A DNA stretch of 40,067 bases from Candidatus Methanoperedens sp. (GCA_023249105.1 JAHFDG010000036.1:1-40067), one strand, 5' to 3'. Shown: positions 7,169 to 16,011, numbered from the stretch's first letter. The notes: generated by a model not told the origin, from the letters alone. Translations and numbers: made by a program.

Positions 7169-9724
7169 ATGTCCATAGCAGGCTTGCTTCATAGCATCAA
7201 ATCTTCCCGAAGCTATGAGAACCAGATCGTCCATGTAGAAGAGATACCTTCCAGGCAGCCTGAACACGCTTCCCTCGAATTAAAGCCTTTAATCAATTAC
7301 GCATTGGACCAGATAGGTATAAAACAGCTTTACAGCCATCAGGCAGAGGCTATCATGCATGCCCGTTCGGGAAAGGACATCGTCCTCGTAACGAGTACAG
7401 CGAGTGGGAAATCCCTGTCTTATATGATCCCGATTTTTGAAGCGGTTATGGCTGATCCAAAAGTAACTGCCCTCTATATAGCTCCGCTCAATGCCCTGGT
7501 CAACGACCAGCTTAAGAATTTCCTTGAATTAAGAGATGAAATGGGCATAGATGCAGACATAAGCAGGTACGTAGGCACAATGAACGAGGATGAAAAACGA
7601 GAAGTAAGGTACGGGAACTCACAGATCATTCTAACGAATCCTGAAATGATCCACCTGAGTTTTTTGCCATGGCATCGCATCTGGAAGAAATTCCTCTCAA
7701 ATCTTAAGTTTATAGTTGTGGACGAGAGCCACTATTATCGCGGGGTGGTGGGGAGCAACATGGCAAATCTCCTGAGAAGGCTCAACCGCGTCTGCACATA
7801 CTATGGCATACGTCCTCAGTATATCTGCTGCTCAGCTACCATAGGCAATCCCGGAGAGCACACTGGCGCCTTGATTGGCAGGAATGTTACCGTAATAGAT
7901 AAGGATGGCTCAGGAAGGGGTCCCCAGAAGTTCATGTTCTGGAACCCGCCTTTTTACGTCAACGAGCAGGGATTCAATGTAAGACGGAGCACATTCGGCG
8001 AGTCCCTCAGTCTTTTCAACAGATTTGTGCAATACGGACTTCAGACCATTGCTTTCACTCGCGCAAGGCAGGCTGCTGAGAGGATGTATGTAGCAGCCAG
8101 AAGCGGTTTAAGAGAAAAAGGACTGGCAGAAAAGATTTCCCCTTACAGGGCAGGATATTTCGGCAAAGAGCGCGAGGAAATCGAGAAAAAGCTATCCGAT
8201 GGCAGTATCCGCGGAGTTATTTCAACCAATGCCCTTGAGCTTGGCATAGACGTCGGTGGGCTGGATGCTTGCATTATCGACGGCTATCCCGGCACTATTA
8301 TGAATACAAGGCAGCAGGCAGGAAGGGCTGGGCGAGGAAACGGTGAGAGCATTGTTGCACTGGTAGCAAGTTCAAATGCCCTTGACCAGTATTACATGCG
8401 ATACCCAAAAGAGTTCTTTGAACGGAACTGCGAAGAGGCTGTGCTCAACGTTTCAAATCCGTATATTCAGGCAGGTCATGTGCTGTGCGCAGCAAAAGAG
8501 ATGCCGCTCACAGGCAATGATGAGAAATACTTCGGCAGCGGGTTAGTGAGGATAATCGAATTGCTGGAGGGTGAGGGACTATTAACAGGAGGCGATAGCA
8601 AATCTGCCGTGGATCCAAATCCTCATGGACAGGTATCCATCCGGGGTATTGATAAAGACGCGTACTCCATATTCGCATTCAATGGAGGAAGGCGCATTCC
8701 GATAGAGAAAGACATTGAAAAGGCACTCGCTTTCAAGGAAGCCTTCGAGGGCGCCATATATCTGCATATGGGCACACCGTATCATGTCAGCAAGCTTGAC
8801 CATGAAAAGAAAGAGATCCACGTAGAAGAAACAAAGGCAGAATACTATACCAAAGCTCTGGTGAACTCTGAAATATTCATAAAAGAGAAATACACGGAGA
8901 AAAACCTGCCTTCATGCATGGATGCAAAAGTTGGACTTGGAGCAGTTGAAGTGGTGGAGCAGGTTACAGGTTATAAGAAATTCAGATATTTCAGTGAAAC
9001 TGTAATTGGAGAGGAATCTCTTGAGATGCCCAAACTCTCCCTTGAAACAGTCGCCCTCTGGGTCGAACTTCCGGATAGATTTACTGAGCTTGTTGAAAAG
9101 CATGATCGTGATTTTCCTGGCGGTATTCATGCTATCGAACATGCAATGATAGCCATGTACCCTCTGCGTCTTTTAGCCGACCGGAACGATGTAGGCGGCG
9201 TATCCACCCCAGGTCACAATGACCTCAATGGTAAGTGCGGGATATTTGTATACGATGGACATCGCGGAGGGGTGGGATATGCTGAAAGAGGATATGAAAT
9301 AATAACCGATATTCTTGAGGTTACACTTAAAGCGATAGAAGGATGTCCGTGCAGCGACGGCTGCCCGAGCTGCATCCAGTCGCCGAAATGCGGCAACCAC
9401 AACAATCCGCTGGATAAGCATGCAGCATTAATGATTTTGCATGAATTGCTGGGCAAACCTCCTTATGTGCCAAAAAAGATAAAACCTCAGAAAAGTCCTG
9501 TACCTGCGCCAGAAAAGTCTGATAAGCCTGTCGGCACAGGGGCAGCGCTTGATAGAGTCCGAAGCCAGCTGAGGCGGGATGCGCTGAAGGTGAAAGAGCC
9601 TGCAACTGGGGGAATTTCGCCAAAAGATAAGAAGCCTGTTTCCCCTGAAGAGAAAAAGATTATGGAAAAAATAAAACAGATAGAAGAATTGCAAAAACGG
9701 CATGAGTTGAAGAAACGGAAATAG
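7169..9724 (+). CDS. DEAD/DEAH-box helicase with C-terminal DUF1998 (MrfA/YprA-like)
   Basis: The 851-residue superfamily 2 helicase has a Walker A motif TASGKS (77-82), motif II DESH (185-188), motif III CCSAT, and motif VI QQAGRAGRG near residue 385. The C-terminal DUF1998 domain has a Cys cluster, CPCSDGCPSCIQSPKC, at about residues 726-741. This is the architecture of MrfA/YprA and Hrq1-like 3'-5' DNA helicases; MrfA acts in repair of mitomycin-type DNA damage. A basic, low-complexity tail of about 90 residues after the DUF1998 domain is extra. It sits in an operon with the preceding 145-residue gene. No MrfB-like exonuclease gene is adjacent. Confidence 0.92.
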   Translation: MSIAGLLHSIKSSRSYENQIVHVEEIPSRQPEHASLELKPLINYALDQIGIKQLYSHQAEAIMHARSGKDIVLVTSTASGKSLSYMIPIFEAVMADPKVTALYIAPLNALVNDQLKNFLELRDEMGIDADISRYVGTMNEDEKREVRYGNSQIILTNPEMIHLSFLPWHRIWKKFLSNLKFIVVDESHYYRGVVGSNMANLLRRLNRVCTYYGIRPQYICCSATIGNPGEHTGALIGRNVTVIDKDGSGRGPQKFMFWNPPFYVNEQGFNVRRSTFGESLSLFNRFVQYGLQTIAFTRARQAAERMYVAARSGLREKGLAEKISPYRAGYFGKEREEIEKKLSDGSIRGVISTNALELGIDVGGLDACIIDGYPGTIMNTRQQAGRAGRGNGESIVALVASSNALDQYYMRYPKEFFERNCEEAVLNVSNPYIQAGHVLCAAKEMPLTGNDEKYFGSGLVRIIELLEGEGLLTGGDSKSAVDPNPHGQVSIRGIDKDAYSIFAFNGGRRIPIEKDIEKALAFKEAFEGAIYLHMGTPYHVSKLDHEKKEIHVEETKAEYYTKALVNSEIFIKEKYTEKNLPSCMDAKVGLGAVEVVEQVTGYKKFRYFSETVIGEESLEMPKLSLETVALWVELPDRFTELVEKHDRDFPGGIHAIEHAMIAMYPLRLLADRNDVGGVSTPGHNDLNGKCGIFVYDGHRGGVGYAERGYEIITDILEVTLKAIEGCPCSDGCPSCIQSPKCGNHNNPLDKHAALMILHELLGKPPYVPKKIKPQKSPVPAPEKSDKPVGTGAALDRVRSQLRRDALKVKEPATGGISPKDKKPVSPEEKKIMEKIKQIEELQKRHELKKRK

Positions 9725-9776
9725 TCTATGGTTTTAGGATTGATTTTAGCATAGCTCTGCAAGCTTAATATACATA

Positions 9777-9821
9777 GTGATATATATCACAATATCACAT
9801 ATAGTATGATATTGTGATATA
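9777..9821. promoter_or_regulatory. AbiE operator: 15-bp inverted repeat plus overlapping palindrome
   Basis: A perfect inverted repeat has a left arm at 9783-9797 (TATATCACAATATCA), a 9-nt spacer and a right arm at 9807-9821, ending directly before the AbiEi start at 9823. A second perfect palindrome, GTGATATATATCAC, overlaps it at 9777-9790. The site thus holds four ATATCAC/GTGATAT half-sites. AbiEi proteins are known to repress their own operons by binding inverted repeats, so this is the likely autoregulatory operator. Confidence 0.75.
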
Positions 9822-9822
9822 A

Positions 9823-10461
9823 ATGAAAATGAGTATTTTGCTCAAAAAGCTTCATCTAGAAAACAAAGAGTTCGTTACGTCAGAGGAGATGGAAGCGTAC
9901 TGCAAATCAATGAAGTTGGACTATGCCACAGTAGTCCGATATTTCATTGCACGAGGCTACGTGACAAGGATATTCAGAGGAATATTCTATGTGAAATCCA
10001 TTGAGGAGCAAAAGCTCGGAAGAAGCAAATACAACCATCTGGAACTCGTGGCAAGAGGGCTGGAGCTTAAGAACGTGAGTAACTGGTATTTTGGGTTGCA
10101 CACTGCACTTAAACTCAATAATATGACTCATGAATATTTTGCAGTGGAGGATGTAATCAACGATACGCTATTCAGGGCAACCCCCATAACTATAGCTGGC
10201 TACAAGTTCAAGTTTATCAAGTTATCGCCTTCGCTGGTTGGTTTTGGAATAAAGAAAAAAGATGAGTTCGTCAGATATTCAGACCCTGAAAAGACTGTCC
10301 TTGACTTCATATACATTTGGAGGTACAATGGAATCCCGGACGACAAGATAGTCCATGATATAGCGGAATGGGCTAAACACGCTTCAAAAGAGAAGTTGAG
10401 GAGCTATGCAAAGAAGTATCCGAAAACAGTGGTGGAGATGGTGGAGAAGGTGATTGGGTGA
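9823..10461 (+). CDS. abiEi: AbiEi-type antitoxin / autorepressor
   Basis: The 212-residue protein has an N-terminal winged-helix region (FVTSEEMEAYCKSM through VRYFIARGYVTRIFRGIFYV, about residues 18-60). It continues with the AbiEi C-terminal core, recognisable from LVARGLELKNVSNWYFGLHTAL and SDPEKTVLDFIY. In type IV AbiE systems this protein neutralises the AbiEii nucleotidyltransferase toxin without a stable complex and represses the operon. The stop overlaps the GTG start of the next gene (GTGA), so the pair is translationally coupled. A strong operator lies immediately upstream. Confidence 0.85.
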   Translation: MKMSILLKKLHLENKEFVTSEEMEAYCKSMKLDYATVVRYFIARGYVTRIFRGIFYVKSIEEQKLGRSKYNHLELVARGLELKNVSNWYFGLHTALKLNNMTHEYFAVEDVINDTLFRATPITIAGYKFKFIKLSPSLVGFGIKKKDEFVRYSDPEKTVLDFIYIWRYNGIPDDKIVHDIAEWAKHASKEKLRSYAKKYPKTVVEMVEKVIG

Positions 10462-11393
10462 GGGCTGATTTTGTAAATGAAATTGCCAGAATCCTCAACA
10501 TCAAGAGAAAGGATATGATCGAAAAAGACCTTATCCTCCACCAGATATTGTCTGATCTCTCAGATGACAGGTTTTTCTCTGCAAATTTCCTCTTCAAAGG
10601 AGGCACTTGCCTTATAAAATCGTACTTCGGCTATCTCAGATTCTCGGAGGACATAGACTTCACATGGAAAGACCAGAGCGTGTTTAATGGAATGTCGCAG
10701 AAAGCGATAAGGGCTTACTTGTCTAAGGTCATTGATAAGATAGGTGAAGTCTTTGAGAAAATTGCCGAAAAAAGAGGCATGGATTTCAAGTGTGAAAAAA
10801 GTAATGCCGATTACATCGAGTTCGGCGGAGGCAACAAAACATGTACGCTCAAGATATGGTACGTTTCCGAAACACTGAACCGCCGGAGCTTCCTTAAAGT
10901 GCAGATCAACTTTGTCGAAATAATGTGCTTTCCACCTAGGAACGGACAACTGAGCGGATTGCTTACAGGTGAGCATGAGGAGCTTGAGGCGCTGTTCCCC
11001 GATTATGCAGAATATACCAATAAGATAAACTTTGGCATTTACGACATCCACGAGATACTCAGCGAAAAAGTCCGGGCGCTTCTTACAAGAGAAGGAACAA
11101 AGGCAAGGGATTTCCTGGATGTCTATTTTATCTGCAAGCGTTTCGACATCAAGTTGGAGGATGTAGAAGGGTGCATAATCATCAAGACGAAATTTGCCCT
11201 TGATCTCTACGACAAGTACAGGTCTAATTTGAAAGACAAAATTGTCCTCCTCCAATCTGGAAAGATATTTGTGTGGGGTGGAGAAAGGGACCTGCTTCTG
11301 TCAGAGATAGATAATACTGATTTCTACTCCTTCCTAACCGAGTTCCAAGATTTCCTGAAGGATATTGTCAAGAGAATCGAGTCTGTATGCTGA
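10458..11393 (+). CDS. abiEii: AbiEii-type nucleotidyltransferase toxin
   Basis: The 311-residue protein has the AbiEii/DUF1814 nucleotidyltransferase signature: KGGTCLIK (47-54) followed by the acidic motif SEDIDF with Asp65 and Asp67. Farther on is the conserved LSEKVRALLTREGTKARDFLDVYFI segment at about residue 200. Such enzymes transfer nucleotides to tRNA or other acceptors and arrest growth unless the antitoxin is present. It starts at a GTG that overlaps the antitoxin stop by four bases. All catalytic residues I can check are intact, so the system appears functional. Phage-defence activity is known for some relatives but not shown here. Confidence 0.88.
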   Translation: MRADFVNEIARILNIKRKDMIEKDLILHQILSDLSDDRFFSANFLFKGGTCLIKSYFGYLRFSEDIDFTWKDQSVFNGMSQKAIRAYLSKVIDKIGEVFEKIAEKRGMDFKCEKSNADYIEFGGGNKTCTLKIWYVSETLNRRSFLKVQINFVEIMCFPPRNGQLSGLLTGEHEELEALFPDYAEYTNKINFGIYDIHEILSEKVRALLTREGTKARDFLDVYFICKRFDIKLEDVEGCIIIKTKFALDLYDKYRSNLKDKIVLLQSGKIFVWGGERDLLLSEIDNTDFYSFLTEFQDFLKDIVKRIESVC

Positions 11394-11408
11394 CAAGCTC
11401 TGCTCTGG

Positions 11409-12194
11409 TTACCATTTAAACAACTCGTTTTCTTTTAAATTCAAAATAAGCCTCCATTTTTTGTTTATTCCATTTTTCTTTTTTGGCAATGTGTTCGATA
11501 AATGAACATACCTGAATTTTCCTATCCTTCCTTCAAGCTTTTTTGTATCCTGTTTTACAAGATCAAGAAGGAAGCCGAGCCTTCTTGCCAGCGAATAATT
11601 TTCCATTCTCAAGGCATAATTTATCATCTTGTCGAAATCAAACTGCTCTTTGTTGTTGTGGAGCGCTTTGAATATTTCTATGATTGAACCAGCATATTCC
11701 TCCCTGTCAAGACAATCGATTATTGTTTTTTCCTTGTCTGCAATGTTAATCTCGGCATCCGATATCTTTATTTTCTCAAAACCAAAAAATTTTCTTTTAC
11801 TGACCCTAACAAACTTGTATAAATATCCTTGAAATTCCAGGGGGCTTTTTCGTTCTGTTGTTGCAGCAAAAACATAAAAAGGCATCTGCTCCGTGAAACC
11901 ATAATATGCAAGCGCTGTCCTGTACGAGACATAATAATTAGTCACCAAATTTGATAAGGTGATAAAAGGATGTTCCGCCCAGCCTTCCCTTCCTTCAAGA
12001 GGCACGATAAGGTATTTTCCCTTTTCGATTCTTTCCAGCCAGCCTTTTTTCTTAAGCCTGTGGAGCATAACCCTTATCTTACCTTCGGAAAATTTGAAAG
12101 ACGCCTTCACATCTTCCACGGTTATGACTTTCCTGTTTTTTATTGCGAAAGTCGAAAGCAGGTCATACTCCTGTTTTGATAGGGATTTAATCAT
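11409..12194 (-). CDS. orphan AbiEi-like transcriptional regulator
   Basis: The 261-residue protein has an N-terminal winged helix (ITVEDVKASFKFSEGKIRVMLHRLKKKGWLERIEKGKYLIVP, about residues 19-65). An AbiEi-like body follows (VSYRTALAYYGFTEQ and NIADKEKTIIDCL). It is unlike the AbiEi at 9823 in most positions and has no AbiEii partner next to it on its own strand. It converges on the AbiEii gene with a gap of only 15 nt. A near-perfect 37-bp palindrome covers its upstream region. It may be an antitoxin that lost its toxin or a regulator for the divergent nuclease gene. Confidence 0.8.
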   Translation of the reverse strand: MIKSLSKQEYDLLSTFAIKNRKVITVEDVKASFKFSEGKIRVMLHRLKKKGWLERIEKGKYLIVPLEGREGWAEHPFITLSNLVTNYYVSYRTALAYYGFTEQMPFYVFAATTERKSPLEFQGYLYKFVRVSKRKFFGFEKIKISDAEINIADKEKTIIDCLDREEYAGSIIEIFKALHNNKEQFDFDKMINYALRMENYSLARRLGFLLDLVKQDTKKLEGRIGKFRYVHLSNTLPKKKNGINKKWRLILNLKENELFKW

Positions 12195-12198
12195 TTTA

Positions 12199-12235
12199 AT
12201 ACATCATAATTACATATTATGTAACTATTATGTAT
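12199..12235. promoter_or_regulatory. 37-bp near-perfect palindrome, probable operator
   Basis: The sequence is symmetric around position 12217, with 16 of 18 base pairs matching. The core is TTACAT-ATT-ATGTAA (12210-12224), flanked by ATACAT (12199-12204) and ATGTAT (12230-12235). It lies 5 nt upstream of the orphan AbiEi-like gene and about 90 nt upstream of the divergent nuclease gene. A TATA-like TTTATAAAG follows at about 12242. It is well placed to control either or both genes. Confidence 0.7.
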
Positions 12236-12325
12236 CATAGTGTTTATAAAGCTATCTTAATCATCTTTCAAAACAGTCAGAAGTAGGCAAAATTATTCTT
12301 CAAATACAACTAATGAGGTATCAAG

Positions 12326-13591
12326 ATGGTTGACTACGAAAGAATTCAATTTATCATACAGGCTTATAAAAATGACCCCGAAAGCGTATACAATACCTGG
12401 TTCATCAACAATGAAGCAAGGTTAAAAGCCTTTGGAGCGATTCGGAGAGGCGTTGAGCAGGTCATAAAGGACATCAAAGAGAATACTTTCCCTACCGATT
12501 TTAAGGGTTCTTCCCTTGAAGTAGTCTTAACCGCCATAACTGAGCAAAAACAAGTCTTTGAAGGAGCCGCTCATCCATTTTACTGGAAACCAAAACTCAG
12601 AATCCCGGATATTTATGAGAACGATACAAATAAATCAGTTTTCGGCCAATTCCTGGAATCATGCCTTAAAGCCAGCAGAGAGGAACAGATCATCAAAGAG
12701 ATCATCAAACTGAAGCAACAAAATATTAAAGGACTGGGTCCATCGGTGGCAAACATTCTGTACTTTATCCATCCAACAATTATCCCGCCATTTAACACGG
12801 CCATGGTAAATGGGTTTAATTTATTATTCAAAGAAAAGAAAAAGCTGGGTTCCTGGGATGATTATCTGGAAATGCGGGATACCATTCTACAGGTAAATGA
12901 CAAATTTAAGAATCTGCTATCGAAGGACGTGGGGGCAATTTCGGGATTGCTTTTTGATATCGGTGTAGGAAAAGTTGTGGTGGATGAAAATGCTGAGATT
13001 GTAATAGAAAAAGAGGACAAAAAAAGAAAAGAACTTCTGAAAAAAAGGCATGATGAAGTCCGGGCTGAGATGGAAGAAGAGAACATGCACACAAAAATCC
13101 AATATTTACTCATGAAGATTGGAAAATCTCTCAATTACGATGTCATTGCGGCTTCAAATGATCGGACAAAGTCATATAACAATGAAAATTTTTCGTTCAT
13201 TTCTTTACCAAAACTACCTGAGATAGAGGTTGGAGATGAGGTAAAGAAAACGATTGCTCTTATTGATGTAATCTGGTTTGAAAAAGGCACCAATAAACTT
13301 GTGAGTGCCTATGAGATAGAAAAAAGCACATCAATTTATTCAGGTATCCTGCGTTTGACGGATTTGGCGCTAACTCTACCAAATTCAGAAAAGATATCGC
13401 TCTACCTGATTGCTCCCGAACAAAGAGAAAAGGAAATTATAGCACAATTGAAAAGACCGTCCCTTATAGCGAAAGAAGGTATTAAAATATCATATATTTT
13501 ATTCTCCGAACTGTGCATGCATTGCGATTCTATTTGCAAGTTCGGGGATGATTATACTATCATGGAAAAGGTCGCAAAGTGTATAAAATGA
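12326..13591 (+). CDS. putative HhH plus PD-(D/E)XK nuclease (restriction-like)
   Basis: The 421-residue protein has a helix-hairpin-helix-like segment at about residues 133-150 (NIKGLGPSVANILYFIHP), set within a helical N-terminal half. A charged linker (220-255) leads to a C-terminal nuclease-like domain. There ALIDVIWF supplies Asp314 and AYEIEKSTSIYSGILRLTDL supplies Glu330, Glu332 and Lys333, the D...ExEK pattern of PD-(D/E)XK folds. The combination suggests a DNA endonuclease, perhaps a restriction or defence effector. No methyltransferase is adjacent. It is divergent from the orphan AbiEi-like gene across a 37-bp palindrome. A ribosome-binding site (GAGGT) precedes the ATG. The function is inferred from motifs only. 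Confidence 0.65.
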   Translation: MVDYERIQFIIQAYKNDPESVYNTWFINNEARLKAFGAIRRGVEQVIKDIKENTFPTDFKGSSLEVVLTAITEQKQVFEGAAHPFYWKPKLRIPDIYENDTNKSVFGQFLESCLKASREEQIIKEIIKLKQQNIKGLGPSVANILYFIHPTIIPPFNTAMVNGFNLLFKEKKKLGSWDDYLEMRDTILQVNDKFKNLLSKDVGAISGLLFDIGVGKVVVDENAEIVIEKEDKKRKELLKKRHDEVRAEMEEENMHTKIQYLLMKIGKSLNYDVIAASNDRTKSYNNENFSFISLPKLPEIEVGDEVKKTIALIDVIWFEKGTNKLVSAYEIEKSTSIYSGILRLTDLALTLPNSEKISLYLIAPEQREKEIIAQLKRPSLIAKEGIKISYILFSELCMHCDSICKFGDDYTIMEKVAKCIK

Positions 13592-13684
13592 TTCTTCAGC
13601 AATTATATATATTATTTTTAATCTTAATTTTATAGACCTTTTATTTACAAAATAGAAAAGAATCGATATTAATTTCTTTTATAA

Positions 13685-13715
13685 TTTAAACCGTAGTCCT
13701 CTTAAGAAATAAGAG
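13685..13715 (+). promoter_or_regulatory. TTTAAACC...CTTAAG...ATAAGAG upstream element (YHS gene)
   Basis: This sits 24 nt before the first YHS gene and begins TTTAAACCGTAGTCCTCTTA, then GAAATAAGAG. A closely similar sequence recurs at 21736-21763, and shorter matches occur at 19409, 22354 and 26150. The preceding 13592-13684 stretch is AT-rich with T-runs and may end the nuclease transcript. Confidence 0.4.
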
Positions 13716-13738
13716 TATTACAATTATAGTGAATAGTT

Positions 13739-13906
13739 ATGGCTATAGACCCCGTATGTAAAATGCCTATCGAAGAGATGAGTGCCCAGCACAAGACTAC
13801 ATATCAAGGAAAAACATATTATTTCTGTGCCGCAGCCTGCAAGAATGCATTTGAAACTAACCCTGATAAATATCTGAAAGAGAAAACATGGTGGAAATTC
13901 TGGTAG
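13739..13906 (+). CDS. YHS-domain microprotein
   Basis: The 55-residue protein is essentially a single YHS domain: MAIDPVCKMPIEE, then YQGKTYYFCAAACKNAFETNPDKYL. It has Cys7, Cys30 and Cys34 and the conserved aromatic stretch Y-Y-F-C. YHS domains occur in copper and heavy-metal ATPases and in metal-handling proteins and probably bind metal through these Cys residues. The tail KEKTWWKFW is unusually aromatic and basic and could contact the membrane. It is about 46% identical by eye to the YHS protein at 18998. It heads the surface/ABC/thiol cluster. Confidence 0.8.
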   Translation: MAIDPVCKMPIEEMSAQHKTTYQGKTYYFCAAACKNAFETNPDKYLKEKTWWKFW

Positions 13907-13977
13907 ATAAGAAATGACGGCGGAAAGAGCGAGTTTTATCGCAGTCTGGAATTTAAAGACAAAGCCACGGGTTGAAT

Positions 13978-14832
13978 ATGATTAAATACCTAATAATTTT
14001 TACCTTAATTTTATTTACTGCATCCTTAGCAGGTGCTTCGACAGATAATTTTTTGGTAAAAGAAAATATATTTAATGAAAGCGATGTAGGATTTTCAAAA
14101 GTCTTTGTGGATGGGTTCGGTGTTAATTCTAATGGCTTTACGCTTATTTTAAGGACATACGAGAGACTTCAAGGGACCCGGTTTAAAACTTTGCTTGCTG
14201 ATGTCGAATATGTTTTAATAACACAGGGGCAGGTTATTTATTCTAAAAAAGTTGAACAGATTCCATTACCTGCTGAAACCGATGGCACAACCACGCTCAG
14301 CCATCATCCGCATGTCGCTCTGGAAGAAGGTAAAAATTATACGGGCATAGCGAGAGTTTATCTTTACAGGCAGGGCATTCCTGAATACTACCTGACTTCA
14401 AGCTCGAGTTTTACTGCAAGAAACGATGCTGAAATAACAGAGGTCTTTGGAGATGGTATAGGCGCAAGCGCTACCATTAAAAGCAAGTCCATGGTTCCCC
14501 TGAATGCCAGAATCATCTTTACCCTGAAACAGGGTGAAAGAATTATTGAAACCAGGGAAATTGCAGCCCCATCTATAATGTCGAACGACAAGGAAAAAAC
14601 CGTGAACATCCTGTGGAGCAGCAATTTGAATGAAGGAACATACATGGTCTCAGTACTTTTACAGGGGAGAGATATAACTGTTAACCATGATAAGATTTTC
14701 ACTGTTGAGAAAAAAACATTTGTTGCTAATATCACAAACCAACCGGTAAACAGTAAGCGCAGCGTTCCAGGTCTTACATCAATTTTAGCAATCCTGGCAA
14801 TATTTGTTCTAATTTATAGACGGAGGAGTTAG
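13978..14832 (+). CDS. secreted surface protein with PGF-CTERM-like tail
   Basis: The N-terminal signal peptide is KYLIIFTLILFTASLAGA. The C-terminus, VPGLTSILAILAIFVLIYRRRS, has the short PG motif, hydrophobic helix and Arg cluster of an archaeosortase sorting tail (PGF-CTERM-like). The mature part of about 230 residues is rich in beta strands and looks like two Ig-like modules (EVFGDGIGASATI and MVSVLLQGRDITV). It precedes a two-permease ABC system by 3 nt and is probably its extracellular partner, by analogy with MacB-type systems. I chose the ATG at 13978; a TTG two codons upstream (13972) is also open. Confidence 0.75.
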   Translation: MIKYLIIFTLILFTASLAGASTDNFLVKENIFNESDVGFSKVFVDGFGVNSNGFTLILRTYERLQGTRFKTLLADVEYVLITQGQVIYSKKVEQIPLPAETDGTTTLSHHPHVALEEGKNYTGIARVYLYRQGIPEYYLTSSSSFTARNDAEITEVFGDGIGASATIKSKSMVPLNARIIFTLKQGERIIETREIAAPSIMSNDKEKTVNILWSSNLNEGTYMVSVLLQGRDITVNHDKIFTVEKKTFVANITNQPVNSKRSVPGLTSILAILAIFVLIYRRRS

Positions 14833-14835
14833 GGA

Positions 14836-16011
14836 GTGGCTCATGATGTTAGAGCTGCCCTGTTCTATTCAAAAAAAGATATCTTTAAAAACAGAAAGAT
14901 TTTCATATTCATAACGCTGGCAATAATTTTTGCAACTGCTAATATAATCTTTGTTAATGGGTTTATGGATGGGATGATATTCAATGACGTGGATAACACG
15001 GTTGAGTCTTCCATAGGTCATTTAAATATCTACCCTAAAGAAGATGAACGATTTATAGATGGTCTTGGGATAAAAGAAGAAAGGCTGGAAGCGATAAAGG
15101 AAGTAGAGGCATATTCTCCCAGGGTATCTGCCAGCGGAGTTTTGTCTTACAAAGAACTATCATCATCTATTGTAATATTGGCTCTGGATCCTGACAGAGA
15201 GGGCAGAGTGACGAGACTCCTCGAGAAACTCGATAGCGGCGTTGCTATAAATTCCAATGACAAAGATGCAATTCTCATCTCTTATCGCCTTGCTGAAGAC
15301 CTTAAATTAAATACAGGAGATGAAGCAACTCTTGCCTTTGAGAGCGGGGAAGTCAGGGTATATAAAGTTAAGGGAATAATTCGCACCGGTAACCTGGATT
15401 TTGATAGTTCTACCGTTATTATGCCCCTGAACGAGGCAAACAGGCAGCTTGGTATTGATAATAAAGCATCAGTTATTCTAATCAAGCTTCTGGATAAAGA
15501 GATGGCAGATCTATACAAGCCTTTATTAATGCAGAATTTGGGGGTAAATAATATAAAAACATGGAAGGAAGAGATTGAGTTTTTATTGCGTTTTTCAGAC
15601 GCGTGGAGAAGTTTTTCCCGCATTATATCGGCAGTGGGTTTAATTGCCGCAGCGATTTCGGTTGGAATCTTGATATATATAAATGTAATTCATAAAAAAA
15701 AGCAGATCGGGATAATGAAAGCCCTTGGAGCTAAAGACTCCTTTATTTTTAAAATATTTATAATGGAAGCTGTAATTTTTGGTCTCATAGGCGTCTCCAT
15801 CGGAGATATTCTCGGATACCTCGCTATCAAGTATACGGAAGCATATCCTTTTTATGATGATGTTATGAAGGCGTGGATAAGTGCAAGGTTCGACAGCTCT
15901 TTACTCTATAACGCTACTCTTGTTTCGTTTACAGTAACGATACTGGCAGGGGTATACCCTGCTATCAAAGCAAGCAGGGTGGATATTATCAAGGCGATTT
16001 GGGGAGAGTAA
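14836..16011 (+). CDS. MacB/FtsX-type ABC transporter permease (first paralogue)
   Basis: The 391-residue protein has an N-terminal membrane helix (IFIFITLAIIFATANIIFV), a large extracytoplasmic MacB_PCD-like domain (about residues 45-265) and three C-terminal helices ending in YPAIKASRVDIIKAIWGE. The IGIMKALGAKDSFIFKIFIMEA segment is the typical FtsX coupling region. Such permeases transmit mechanical force or extrude lipoproteins and peptides rather than import solutes. The start is a GTG at 14836 preceded by GGAGG. The gene abuts its paralogue at 16012, and the two probably form a heterodimer. Confidence 0.9.
   Translation: MAHDVRAALFYSKKDIFKNRKIFIFITLAIIFATANIIFVNGFMDGMIFNDVDNTVESSIGHLNIYPKEDERFIDGLGIKEERLEAIKEVEAYSPRVSASGVLSYKELSSSIVILALDPDREGRVTRLLEKLDSGVAINSNDKDAILISYRLAEDLKLNTGDEATLAFESGEVRVYKVKGIIRTGNLDFDSSTVIMPLNEANRQLGIDNKASVILIKLLDKEMADLYKPLLMQNLGVNNIKTWKEEIEFLLRFSDAWRSFSRIISAVGLIAAAISVGILIYINVIHKKKQIGIMKALGAKDSFIFKIFIMEAVIFGLIGVSIGDILGYLAIKYTEAYPFYDDVMKAWISARFDSSLLYNATLVSFTVTILAGVYPAIKASRVDIIKAIWGE

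Noticed and set aside
10560-11255. 231-codon frame antisense to the AbiEii gene
   Set aside because: It lies entirely inside a gene with clear nucleotidyltransferase motifs and shows no protein features of its own.
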